A stretch of 64,000 nucleotides of DNA from Flavobacterium johnsoniae UW101 (GTDB taxonomy: Bacteria > Bacteroidota > Bacteroidia > Flavobacteriales > Flavobacteriaceae): positions 3,348,001 to 3,412,000 of the forward strand of contig NC_009441.1 of the NCBI RefSeq assembly GCF_000016645.1, written 5' to 3'. Position 1 is the first letter of the stretch. Each line of letters opens with the position of its first letter. The position numbers and the translations under genes were made by a program. Below the pieces are notes generated by a model. The model had not been told where the DNA came from, made no database searches, and saw only the letters and a program-made list of their open reading frames with translations. Below, in pieces: positions 23,756-31,363 of the stretch.

Positions 23756-25732
23756 ATGATCTTTTACAGAGAAAACCTAACCGACGAAAAATTACTAGAT
23801 TTATATAAAAAACTTCTAAAACCGCGCTTAATCGAAGAAAAAATGCTGATTTTGATTCGACAGGGAAAAGTTTCTAAATGGTTTTCAGGAATAGGACAGG
23901 AAGCTATTGCGGTGGGAGTTACATCTGTTTTAGATGATTCTGAATATGTATTGCCAATGCACCGAAATCTGGGCGTTTTTACAACCAGAAACATTCCTCT
24001 GCACAGGCTTTTTTCGCAATGGCAGGGAAAAGCAAACGGTTTTACAAAAGGCCGTGACAGAAGTTTTCATTTTGGAACTCAGAAATACAATATAATAGGA
24101 ATGATTTCGCATTTGGGTCCGCAGCTTGGAATTGCTGACGGAATTGCCCTGGCGAATAAACTTCAGGATAATAAAAAAGTTACCGCTGTTTTTACCGGAG
24201 AAGGAGCAACGAGCGAAGGTGATTTTCACGAAGCATTAAACATTGCTGCAGTTTGGAAACTTCCGGTAATGTTTATTATCGAAAATAATGGCTACGGACT
24301 TTCTACACCAACAAATGAGCAGTATTTATGCGAAAATCTAGCCGATAAAGGAATTGGTTATGGTATTGAAAGCTGGATTATAGACGGAAATAACATTGTT
24401 GAAGTTTACAACAAGTTATCAAAACTTAAAGAAGAAATGATAGCAGATCCGCATCCGGTTTTTCTGGAATTTAAAACTTTTAGAATGCGCGGGCACGAAG
24501 AAGCGAGCGGCACTAAATATGTTCCGCAGGAATTAATGGATCAGTGGGAACTTAGAGATCCTGTTACCAATTATAAAAAATACCTAACCGAAATTGGAGT
24601 TCTTACAGAAGAACTTGATGAGAAGTATAAAGCTGAAATAAAACAGGAAATTGATGAAAATTGGGCAATGGCTAATGCCGAACCTGAAATCGAACCTACT
24701 TACAGCGGAGAATTAGATGATGTTTATAAACCATTTCAATATGAGGAATATACACATAGTTCTGAATCAAAAAATATTCGCTTTATTGATGCTATTCGCA
24801 ACAGTTTAGAACAATCTATGTGGCGCAATAAAAACCTGGTTATTATGGGGCAGGATATCGCTGAATATGGCGGAGCTTTTAAAATTACTGAAGGTTTTGT
24901 TGATGCTTTTGGAAAAGAAAGAGTACGAAATACGCCAATTTGCGAAAGTGCAGTTGTTTCGACCGGAATGGGATTATCTATAAACGGATATAAAGCAATT
25001 GTAGAAATGCAGTTTGCAGATTTTGTTTCAACTGGATTTAATCCGATTGTAAATTTATTGGCAAAATCTCATTACCGCTGGGGCGAAAAAGCCGATGTTG
25101 TGGTTCGTATGCCTTGCGGAGGCGGAACGCAGGCTGGGCCTTTTCACTCACAGACAAATGAAGCCTGGTTTACCAAAACTCCAGGTCTAAAAGTGGTATA
25201 TCCGGCTTTTCCATACGACGCAAAAGGTTTATTGAATACTGCCATAAACGATCCTAATCCGGTTTTATTTTTTGAACACAAACAGTTGTACAGAAGTATT
25301 TACCAAGATGTTCCAACAGATTATTACACACTTCCGTTTGGAAAAGCTTCTTTAATAAAAGAAGGAAATACGGTAACCATTATTGCTTTTGGAGCTCCGG
25401 TTCACTGGGCTTTAGAAACTTTAGCCAAACATCCTGAAATAGAAGCTGATTTAATTGACTTAAGAACGTTGCAGCCTCTTGATACCGAAACTATTTTTGC
25501 ATCGGTTAAGAAAACAGGAAAAGCCCTTATTTATCAGGAAGATACTTTGTTTGGCGGAATTGCCAGCGATATTTCGGCTTTAATTATGGAAGAATGTTTT
25601 CAATATTTAGATGCTCCAGTAAAAAGAGTGGCAAGTTTAGATTCGCCAATTCCATTTACAAAAGCGCTTGAGGACCAATTTTTACCAAAAGATCGTTTTG
25701 AGGAAACTCTATTGGAACTATTAAAGTATTAA
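23756..25732 (+). CDS. Branched-chain or other 2-oxoacid dehydrogenase E1, fused alpha and beta subunits
   Basis: A 658-residue fusion of the two E1 subunits. Residues about 1-325 are E1 alpha, with the thiamine diphosphate motif GEGATSEGDFHEALNIAAVWKLPVMFIIENN (GDG-N type). Residues about 335-658 are E1 beta, with RFIDAIRNSLEQSMWRNKNLVIMGQDIAEYGGAFKITEGF, and the transketolase C-terminal domain (GNTVTIIAFGAPVHWALE). E1 decarboxylates a 2-oxoacid and acylates lipoyl-E2. Length and fusion fit the form usual in Bacteroidota. No E2 or E3 is beside it, so E2 and E3 must be encoded elsewhere. The substrate is probably a branched-chain 2-oxoacid. Confidence 0.88.
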   Translation: MIFYRENLTDEKLLDLYKKLLKPRLIEEKMLILIRQGKVSKWFSGIGQEAIAVGVTSVLDDSEYVLPMHRNLGVFTTRNIPLHRLFSQWQGKANGFTKGRDRSFHFGTQKYNIIGMISHLGPQLGIADGIALANKLQDNKKVTAVFTGEGATSEGDFHEALNIAAVWKLPVMFIIENNGYGLSTPTNEQYLCENLADKGIGYGIESWIIDGNNIVEVYNKLSKLKEEMIADPHPVFLEFKTFRMRGHEEASGTKYVPQELMDQWELRDPVTNYKKYLTEIGVLTEELDEKYKAEIKQEIDENWAMANAEPEIEPTYSGELDDVYKPFQYEEYTHSSESKNIRFIDAIRNSLEQSMWRNKNLVIMGQDIAEYGGAFKITEGFVDAFGKERVRNTPICESAVVSTGMGLSINGYKAIVEMQFADFVSTGFNPIVNLLAKSHYRWGEKADVVVRMPCGGGTQAGPFHSQTNEAWFTKTPGLKVVYPAFPYDAKGLLNTAINDPNPVLFFEHKQLYRSIYQDVPTDYYTLPFGKASLIKEGNTVTIIAFGAPVHWALETLAKHPEIEADLIDLRTLQPLDTETIFASVKKTGKALIYQEDTLFGGIASDISALIMEECFQYLDAPVKRVASLDSPIPFTKALEDQFLPKDRFEETLLELLKY

Positions 25733-25745
25733 TTATACAAATAGG

Positions 25746-25890
25746 TTTTTAACACATAGAAACATAGTTTTTGAAAACCGATAAAAGGCGTTTCACTTAC
25801 TATAAATAAACATAGCTATGTGTGAGAAACTAGTTTCTTTTTATATTCTTCTTTAAGACATAAAAAACTATGTTTCTATGTGTTTAAAAA
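25746..25890. repeat. Long inverted repeat, ACACATAGAAACATAG type
   Basis: Arms TTTTTAACACATAGAAACAT (from 25746) and its inverse ending TTCTATGTGTTTAAAAA (to 25890) enclose about 90 bases. The centre holds further fragments of the same word (CATAGCTATGTGTGAGAAAC). It lies between two converging genes, E1 and quinone reductase, and may serve as their shared terminator. It looks like a MITE-sized dispersed element, but no transposase end or target duplication can be shown. Confidence 0.75.
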
Positions 25891-25895
25891 ACTTT

Positions 25896-26867
25896 TTAGA
25901 TCCAGACAACCAATCGTTTGCCATCTGGAACTTCTGCGTTCCACATTTTTTCGATATCGGCTAAATTCACTTTTTCGATATTTACTTTTATTTTGTTTTG
26001 AGAAGCTAAAAGAAACATTTCAGGAAGAATTTCTGAGAACAATAATTTCACTTCCTCTTTTGTCCAGCTGCCTAAACCTGAACCAGATAACTGAAGATCA
26101 ACGCTGCGCAAAATAGAAGCTGACAATTGAATTATATCTCCCGACATAGAGCCTACAGAAACATAACGTGTTTTGGGAGTGAAGTTCCCGTTTCCTTTTA
26201 AAATAGAAAGAATAAGCTCAGCTGAATGTCCCCACAAATAATCTAAAACAATATCAATGGGAGTATTTTTATGAATTTCTTTTAACTGAGAAATAAACGA
26301 TTCATCATCTTGTTTTAAAGAAATAATTTCATCAGCACCTAATTCTAAAAGATTTTGAAGTGTTTTTTCATTTCTTCCAGTTACGATTATTTTCTTTGCA
26401 CCGTAATGTTTTGCAATCTGAATTGCCATCTGTCCCGTAAATCCTGTTGCTCCGTTAATTAAAACCGTTTCTCCGGGCTGTATTCCGGCTTTAAAACGAA
26501 GTGCCATTGCTGAGCCTGCAACCGCATTTGGAATGGCTGCCGCCACTGCATCATCGATTCCTTCTGGTAACACAACCATTCTGTTTTTCTCAACTAAAGC
26601 TTTCTCTGCAATTGTTCCAGAAATACCACGGGCGTAAACTTTCGTTCCATTTTCTAGTAAACCAATTGCGTCACTGCCAATTACAGTTCCGTTTTGATTA
26701 TCATTTTCTGAAGAATAATGCTGTCCGCTCACAATTCCTTTATCCAGATTTGTAATTGCCACGGCTTTAACCGAGATTAAAATCTCACTTTCATTTGCTG
26801 TTATTGGTTCTGGAAATTCTGCATATTTAGGCAATTCACCTTTTTTATAAACTACTGCTGCTTTCAT
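25896..26867 (-). CDS. Zinc-independent alcohol dehydrogenase/quinone reductase family oxidoreductase (MDR superfamily)
   Basis: A 323-residue medium-chain dehydrogenase. The N-terminal GroES-like domain reads AAVVYKKGELPKYAEFPEPITANESEILISVKAVAITNLDKGIVSG; the Rossmann part has ETVLINGATGFTGQMAIQIAKHYGAKKIIVTGRN, binding NAD(P)H. The cysteine cluster of zinc-containing members is missing, so it belongs with NADPH quinone reductase-like enzymes. A 16-bp dyad and a TAATTTTG box (26903-26896, minus) lie upstream. The Crp/Fnr gene directly upstream on the same strand is the likely regulator, a recurring pairing for stress-inducible oxidoreductases. Confidence 0.88.
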   Translation of the reverse strand: MKAAVVYKKGELPKYAEFPEPITANESEILISVKAVAITNLDKGIVSGQHYSSENDNQNGTVIGSDAIGLLENGTKVYARGISGTIAEKALVEKNRMVVLPEGIDDAVAAAIPNAVAGSAMALRFKAGIQPGETVLINGATGFTGQMAIQIAKHYGAKKIIVTGRNEKTLQNLLELGADEIISLKQDDESFISQLKEIHKNTPIDIVLDYLWGHSAELILSILKGNGNFTPKTRYVSVGSMSGDIIQLSASILRSVDLQLSGSGLGSWTKEEVKLLFSEILPEMFLLASQNKIKVNIEKVNLADIEKMWNAEVPDGKRLVVWI

Positions 26868-26895
26868 AATTTTAAGATTATTAAATTTTATGAAG

Positions 26896-26940
26896 CAAAA
26901 TTACAGGGCTGTTTACGGGCAGGCGATAACATTTGTTATC
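26896..26940 (-). promoter_or_regulatory. Promoter and dyad operator of the quinone reductase-like gene
   Basis: On the minus strand, TAATTTTG (26903-26896) is a -7 box. The perfect 16-bp dyad GATAACATTTGTTATC lies at 26925-26940, covering the -33 position, between this gene and the Crp/Fnr gene. A Crp/Fnr dimer is a plausible binder. Confidence 0.5.
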
Positions 26941-26953
26941 AAATTCAAAAAGG

Positions 26954-27529
26954 TTATTTTTTGTGTGCCAATTTACTTTTAATTCGGCTTAAATGAACGG
27001 TGCTAACGCCAAGATAAGAAGCAATATAATGCTGCGGAACACGCTGGATTATTTGAGGTTTTTCTTCAATTAAACTAAGATAACGCTGAGCAGGGGAGTC
27101 TTTTATGAAAGAAAAAAAGTGTTTCATATAATCAAATGTTCTTTGAAAAAGCATATTGATTAAACGATCCCGAAGTTCGGGGATTTCTTTTATTTCTTCC
27201 AAAATTGTATCGACATCTTTTTTATGAATCCACCACAAAACAGAAGGCTCGATGGTTTCAACCACAACCGGACTTGGGAATTTTTTAATAAAACTTTCAA
27301 TAGAAGCAACGCTCTGATTTTCGAAAAAGAACTGTGAAGTTAAATCTTTTCCATTATTATTAAACCAAACCCTGATACAGCCTTTTTCGATTATAAAAAG
27401 CTTTTTAGAAACTTCTCCTTCTTCAATCAAAACGGTTTTGGCCGGAACTTCAATACGATTGAAATAACCGGTGTATTCGTTCCATTTCTCATCGGTTAAA
27501 GGGAATTTATTTCGGAATTGGCTGAACAT
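26954..27529 (-). CDS. Crp/Fnr-family transcriptional regulator
   Basis: A 191-residue regulator. The N-terminal cyclic-nucleotide-like domain has PAKTVLIEEGEVSKKLFIIEKGCIRVWFNNNGKDLTSQFFFENQSVASIESF; the C-terminal helix-turn-helix is PQHYIASYLGVSTVHLSRIKSKLA. The iron-sulfur Cys residues of Fnr are missing, and cAMP-contact residues are not conserved. This places it with the short Bacteroidota Crp-like proteins of unknown ligand. It is 86 bases from the reductase gene and has the dyad described above in that gap. Confidence 0.9.
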   Translation of the reverse strand: MFSQFRNKFPLTDEKWNEYTGYFNRIEVPAKTVLIEEGEVSKKLFIIEKGCIRVWFNNNGKDLTSQFFFENQSVASIESFIKKFPSPVVVETIEPSVLWWIHKKDVDTILEEIKEIPELRDRLINMLFQRTFDYMKHFFSFIKDSPAQRYLSLIEEKPQIIQRVPQHYIASYLGVSTVHLSRIKSKLAHKK

Positions 27530-27561
27530 AATTTTTACTAAGGGACTATTAAAACTATTTT

Positions 27562-28023
27562 TTAGTTTTCAAATCTTTTTAAAACGTGTCTATCTGAAAA
27601 AACATCCTTCCACATTTCTATTTTGTAATAATCTTTTGGATTTTCAAAATATGCAGATTTTAGATTATTGAAATAAACTCGAACCCTATAGTTTCCAATT
27701 TCAATTTTTTCTTCTAAAACTATAATAGAAAATGGACAATCATTAACTTGTAAAATGCCTGTTTTTATTTCTAAACTTGCTTCTACTACATGGTCAAAAC
27801 TACTAAAATCAGAAATAAGACTTTTAGAATTTAAAATCTCAAGTTCACATTTAACCATTCCTTCAGTATTCTCAATAGAAACTCCTAAAATTCCTTTTTC
27901 CACAGCCAGTTTATCATTAAGAGCTTGATCTGACCAAAAATTTTCACTACCAGTATCTCCTTCGTCTTTATCATTTAGATAAAATTGCCCATAATCTGTT
28001 GTAAAATTAAGATTGAATATCAT
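27562..28023 (-). CDS. Conserved small protein, possibly ComJ/nuclease-inhibitor-like
   Basis: A 153-residue acidic protein without a signal peptide or membrane segment. Its layout, TDYGQFYLND at the start, KGILGVSIENTEG, then FDHVVEASLEIKTGILQVNDC and GNYRVRVYFNNL, recalls a widespread family of bacterial proteins that I remember as uncharacterised and distantly like ComJ, the inhibitor of the nuclease NucA. A role as an immunity or inhibitor protein is thus conceivable, but I see no nuclease nearby. It follows the 28035 gene with an 11-base gap, likely cotranscribed. Confidence 0.6.
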   Translation of the reverse strand: MIFNLNFTTDYGQFYLNDKDEGDTGSENFWSDQALNDKLAVEKGILGVSIENTEGMVKCELEILNSKSLISDFSSFDHVVEASLEIKTGILQVNDCPFSIIVLEEKIEIGNYRVRVYFNNLKSAYFENPKDYYKIEMWKDVFSDRHVLKRFEN

Positions 28024-28034
28024 TTTAGTATATT

Positions 28035-28442
28035 TTATTTAGAATCAGATTCCACCTCAAACAACTGCACCTGACTTTTCAGTCTGTCAATCAACAAATT
28101 CATCATTCGTTTGTTTAAACTTGATGAATTTTGAATATAAGTATCATATTCTTCAATTGTAAAGAGCGCCATTACAATTCCTTTTAAAGAATTTCTAAAC
28201 TTAATATCTTTTTGAATGGAATTTTCTATCGTCTGAAGTTTCTTTTCGACTGTATAGGAATAAAAATCGGGTTTATTTTTGTTTACGTAGTTAATAAAAA
28301 CTGCAATAAACAAATCGTTTTGAAGTTTAAGTATAGGTCTAATCGTCTGATTTTGAAAGATCTCATCTGAAGAAGATTGAGCACTTACAGTTCCTAAAGT
28401 TTCGCCTCTGAATTCTCTTAAAAAAGTGTCTCTATCTGCCAT
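28035..28442 (-). CDS. Small conserved protein of unknown function
   Basis: A 135-residue protein starting MADRDTFLREFRGETLGTVSAQSSSDEIFQNQTIRPILKLQNDLFIAVFINYVNKN. It is mostly helical by composition and lacks a signal peptide. Homologues seem to be limited to Bacteroidota and have sometimes been labelled glyoxalase without visible reason; I see no VOC motif here. It precedes the 27562 gene by 11 bases. Function unknown. Confidence 0.7.
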   Translation of the reverse strand: MADRDTFLREFRGETLGTVSAQSSSDEIFQNQTIRPILKLQNDLFIAVFINYVNKNKPDFYSYTVEKKLQTIENSIQKDIKFRNSLKGIVMALFTIEEYDTYIQNSSSLNKRMMNLLIDRLKSQVQLFEVESDSK

Positions 28443-28567
28443 GTTTTTTATTTAAATTTAGAAAAAAATCTAATACAAAAATCAAATTACTATATAAGTT
28501 ATATTAGAAATTTAAGATTGAGTTCCTTATAATCTTATAATTCTTATATTGCTCTAAAAAAATCAAG

Positions 28568-28996
28568 ATGAATATAAAATCATTTTCTTTCCTTCTTTTA
28601 ATTTTAATTGTAATCGTGTCTTGTAACTCAAAGGAGAATAAAGATAATTATAAAGAAGTTTTTTATCAGGCTGTAAATGATAAAGACACAGCAGTTTTAG
28701 CCATAAAAGTAAGCGATAAACGTTTTTATGGACGCTACGAGATTTCATATTATCAGTTTGGAAAAGATTCTGGAGATGTAAGAGGGGATATCAAAGGAAA
28801 TACATTAACGGGAGATTTTCATTATATTTCAAATGGCGGCAGCTGGAAAAGAATCCCTTTGGCTTTACTAAAAAAAGACAACAAATTAATTCTGGGAAAT
28901 GGTGTAATAGGAACTTATATGAATCTTCCGTGTTTTATTCAGGGAACTTTAAATTATAATGATCCTAAGTTTGTTTTTGAAGAAGTTAGGAAGTAG
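28568..28996 (+). CDS. Predicted lipoprotein of unknown function
   Basis: A 142-residue protein. MNIKSFSFLLLILIVIVSC gives a lipobox with Cys19 lipidated. The mature part begins NSKENKDNY, then has strand-rich sequence GRYEISYYQFGKDSGDVRGDIKGNTLTGDFHYISNGG. That pattern, a barrel-like 'G-x-I-x-G-N-x-L-x-G' run, occurs in many flavobacterial lipoproteins. It has no assigned function. It converges with the mechanosensitive channel gene across a CAGTTTTCAGTC-type repeat. Confidence 0.75.
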   Translation: MNIKSFSFLLLILIVIVSCNSKENKDNYKEVFYQAVNDKDTAVLAIKVSDKRFYGRYEISYYQFGKDSGDVRGDIKGNTLTGDFHYISNGGSWKRIPLALLKKDNKLILGNGVIGTYMNLPCFIQGTLNYNDPKFVFEEVRK

Positions 28997-29066
28997 TTTT
29001 CAGTTTTCAGTCGCAGTTTTCAGTACAAGTAAAATCTGTGACTGAAAACTGAGACTGAAAACTAAA
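28994..29066. repeat. CAGTTTTCAGTC-type palindromic repeat between converging genes
   Basis: AGTTTTCAGTTTTCAGTCGC is followed by the inverse GTGACTGAAAACTGAGACTG and AAAACT, folding into an imperfect hairpin. The word is shared with the 14662-14802 block. It occupies the whole gap between two converging genes and probably ends both transcripts. Confidence 0.75.
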
Positions 29067-29070
29067 AAAA

Positions 29071-30330
29071 TCACCTATCCAATCTTCCAATCTGTGATGG
29101 CAGTTCGAATATTTCAAGATCGAAATAAATAACAGAAGCCATAACATGATCGAAAATATCCGACATTATATATTCGTAGTTTGCCCAGCGTTTATCGCTC
29201 GAAAAAACATAAATTTCTAACGGAACACCATGTGCGGTAGATTGCAGCTGACGGCACATAATATGCATATTTTTGTTTAATCCCGGATGATCTAACAAAT
29301 ACTGCATAATATATTTTCTAAACATACCTAAATTGGTCATATTACGACCATTAAGCAAAAGAGATTTATCAATTCCTCTAAGCTCATTATATTTTTCAAT
29401 TTCGGCTTGTCTGGTTTCGATATACGAAGTTATAAGCTGTATTCCTTTCATGTGATTCAAGTCATCATTGTTTAGAAAACGAATACTGCTGCTTTTTATT
29501 AAAACATGTCTTTTAATACGTCTTCCGTCAGACTTCTGCATACCGCGCCAGTTCTGAAAAGAATCTGAACTCAGGGCATACGTTGGAATCGTAGTAATGG
29601 TATTATCGAAGTTGCGGACTTTTACGGTTGTCAGATTGATTTCGATTACATCACCATCGGCACCAAATTTATCCATTGTAATCCAGTCGCCAATACGAAC
29701 CATATCGTTTATAGCAACCTGAACACTCGAAACAAATCCAAGAATAGTATCTCTAAAAATAAGGATAATAATAGCCGAAAGTGTTCCTAAAATGGTTAGT
29801 AATTCGCCTTTTTTGATTCCGAATAAAGTTGAAATAATCATCGCTACTCCAAAAATCCAAAGTACGATCATAATAACCTGAACAAAACTGTCGATAGGTT
29901 TATCGCTGTATTCCGGTTTTTGTTTTAAATAGTCGCGTAAAGCATTAAAAATGGTCCTTATGATCCATAAACTAATTAAAACGATATAAATGCCCACAAT
30001 TTTTCCAAAAAGCAGTTCCCAGTATTCATACTTATCTAAAATAACCGGAACAGCTTTATAAATAAAGAAAAATGGAATTAAGTAGGCTGTATATTTTGTG
30101 GTTTTGTTGTGTATTAAATAATCGTCAAATTTAGTTTTGGTACGCTGGGCAAAAACGGCTGTAAGCGTAACCAAAACAAATTTGGCGATATAATAAATTG
30201 CATATGCCAAAACCAGCATAATAGCAATATTAATAACAAGACTAATGTATGACGCAAAATTGCGGTTCATTCCCCAGTCTCTAAAAAGCGGATATAAAAA
30301 ATTGAATATTTTATCCAAAAGCTTATGCAT
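29071..30330 (-). CDS. Mechanosensitive ion channel (MscS family, YbdG-like)
   Basis: A 419-residue membrane protein. The N-terminal half holds about five membrane segments, from YISLVINIAIMLVLAYAIYYIAKFVLVTL to IMIVLWIFGVAMIISTLFG. The MscS pore helix and beta domain follow: GELLTILGTLSAIIILIFRDTILGFVSSVQVAINDMVRIGDWITMDKFGADGDVIEINLTTVKVRNFDNTITTIPTYALSSDSFQNW. The insert GDVIEINLTTVKVRNFDNT is the typical beta domain. It releases solutes at osmotic downshock. Its start overlaps the stop of the DUF3817 gene by 8 bases, so the two are translationally linked. Confidence 0.92.
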   Translation of the reverse strand: MHKLLDKIFNFLYPLFRDWGMNRNFASYISLVINIAIMLVLAYAIYYIAKFVLVTLTAVFAQRTKTKFDDYLIHNKTTKYTAYLIPFFFIYKAVPVILDKYEYWELLFGKIVGIYIVLISLWIIRTIFNALRDYLKQKPEYSDKPIDSFVQVIMIVLWIFGVAMIISTLFGIKKGELLTILGTLSAIIILIFRDTILGFVSSVQVAINDMVRIGDWITMDKFGADGDVIEINLTTVKVRNFDNTITTIPTYALSSDSFQNWRGMQKSDGRRIKRHVLIKSSSIRFLNNDDLNHMKGIQLITSYIETRQAEIEKYNELRGIDKSLLLNGRNMTNLGMFRKYIMQYLLDHPGLNKNMHIMCRQLQSTAHGVPLEIYVFSSDKRWANYEYIMSDIFDHVMASVIYFDLEIFELPSQIGRLDR

Positions 30331-30616
30331 TTGCTTTAGTTTCTAAATACTTTTTCTCGATATAAAATGTTCCAAACGGAATTAGAGAGGCGATTAGTAT
30401 AATTGCAAAAGTTTTAAAATCCCAGTTTTGAGATTTTTTTAGTAAAAAAGCCAAAATAATATAACCAATAAAAAGGATCCCGTGTGTCATTCCTAATGGT
30501 CTTAATAAAGTATGGTAAAGTTCAGGATTGTTAGTTTTAATGATAAGCATATTGGCGAATAAAACTAAATATGAAATTCCTTCTAAAATAGCGGTAACTT
30601 TAAAAATCTTAAGCAT
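30323..30616 (-). CDS. DUF3817 family integral membrane protein
   Basis: A 97-residue protein with three hydrophobic segments: AILEGISYLVLFANMLII, MTHGILFIGYIILAFLL and TFAIILIASLIPFGTFYIEKKYL. The pattern EGxSYLxLF...LG..HG.LF..Y is that of DUF3817, a small inner membrane family of unknown role, often encoded near transporters. It is the first gene of a two-gene unit with the MscS channel. Any functional link is only suggested by the overlap. Confidence 0.88.
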   Translation of the reverse strand: MLKIFKVTAILEGISYLVLFANMLIIKTNNPELYHTLLRPLGMTHGILFIGYIILAFLLKKSQNWDFKTFAIILIASLIPFGTFYIEKKYLETKANA

Positions 30617-30720
30617 GTAGATATATTTTTGAGATTATGCAGGCAAAATTAAGTATTAGGATTGGTTTTTGGGTTATGTGTCAGGAAAGTAATTTACTTT
30701 TGTATTCTTAAACTTTGATA

Positions 30721-31254
30721 ATGAGCAAACGCGATTTAAAAAAATATTTAGCCGAATTAACCAAAGAACAACTAGAGGAACAACTCATTGAATTGTATGA
30801 AAAGTTCAGTCCTGTAAAAGTCTATTATGACTTTGTTTTTAATCCAAAAGAAGACAAACTGCTGCAGGAATCAAAAGTTAAAATTTCGCATGAATATTTT
30901 CCGGTAAAAAAGCCCAATGCAAAATGGCGTCCGAAAGCAAAAATGCGGCGCTCTGTTGCTCAAAAAATCATAAAACATTTCATTTCTTTAGGTGTTGATT
31001 CATTTATAATTGCCGATTTGATGTTTTATAACATAGAAATTGCGCAAACGTATTCGTCAAATAATTTTATTAAGCAGGAATTGTTTTACAAAAGCATGTT
31101 TAATTCATTTGAGCAGGCAGTAAATTTTGTTATTTCAAATGGAATTTTGAATGAATTTAAAGCAAGAATTGAAGCAGTTTATCAGGAGACTTTGCAGCAA
31201 AAATGGAAAAACAGGTATGATTTTGAAGCAATTCTGGAGAAAATTGACTTTTAA
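30721..31254 (+). CDS. DUF6155 family protein
   Basis: Start at the ATG 30721; a TTG two codons upstream is less likely. The 177-residue protein begins MSKRDLKKYLAELTKEQLEEQLIELYEKFSPVKVYYDFVFNPKEDKLLQESKVKISHEYFP and has the KMRRSVAQKIIKHFISLGV segment that I recall as DUF6155. It is helical and cytoplasmic with many Lys and Glu residues. No function is assigned to the family. A TACTTTTG box lies at 30695-30702. Confidence 0.8.
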   Translation: MSKRDLKKYLAELTKEQLEEQLIELYEKFSPVKVYYDFVFNPKEDKLLQESKVKISHEYFPVKKPNAKWRPKAKMRRSVAQKIIKHFISLGVDSFIIADLMFYNIEIAQTYSSNNFIKQELFYKSMFNSFEQAVNFVISNGILNEFKARIEAVYQETLQQKWKNRYDFEAILEKIDF

Positions 31255-31363
31255 AAACATTTCCTATAAAAAATCTTAGTTTAAAAAAAACATTTATTTT
31301 AGGTTAAAATAAGATGAATAACTGTTTTTTAGATGTATTTTTGCAAAAATCCAAAAATAAACA

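Noticed and set aside
25746..25890. Inverted repeat as an insertion sequence
   Set aside because: Only 145 bases, no transposase frame and no visible target site duplication; kept as a dispersed repeat.
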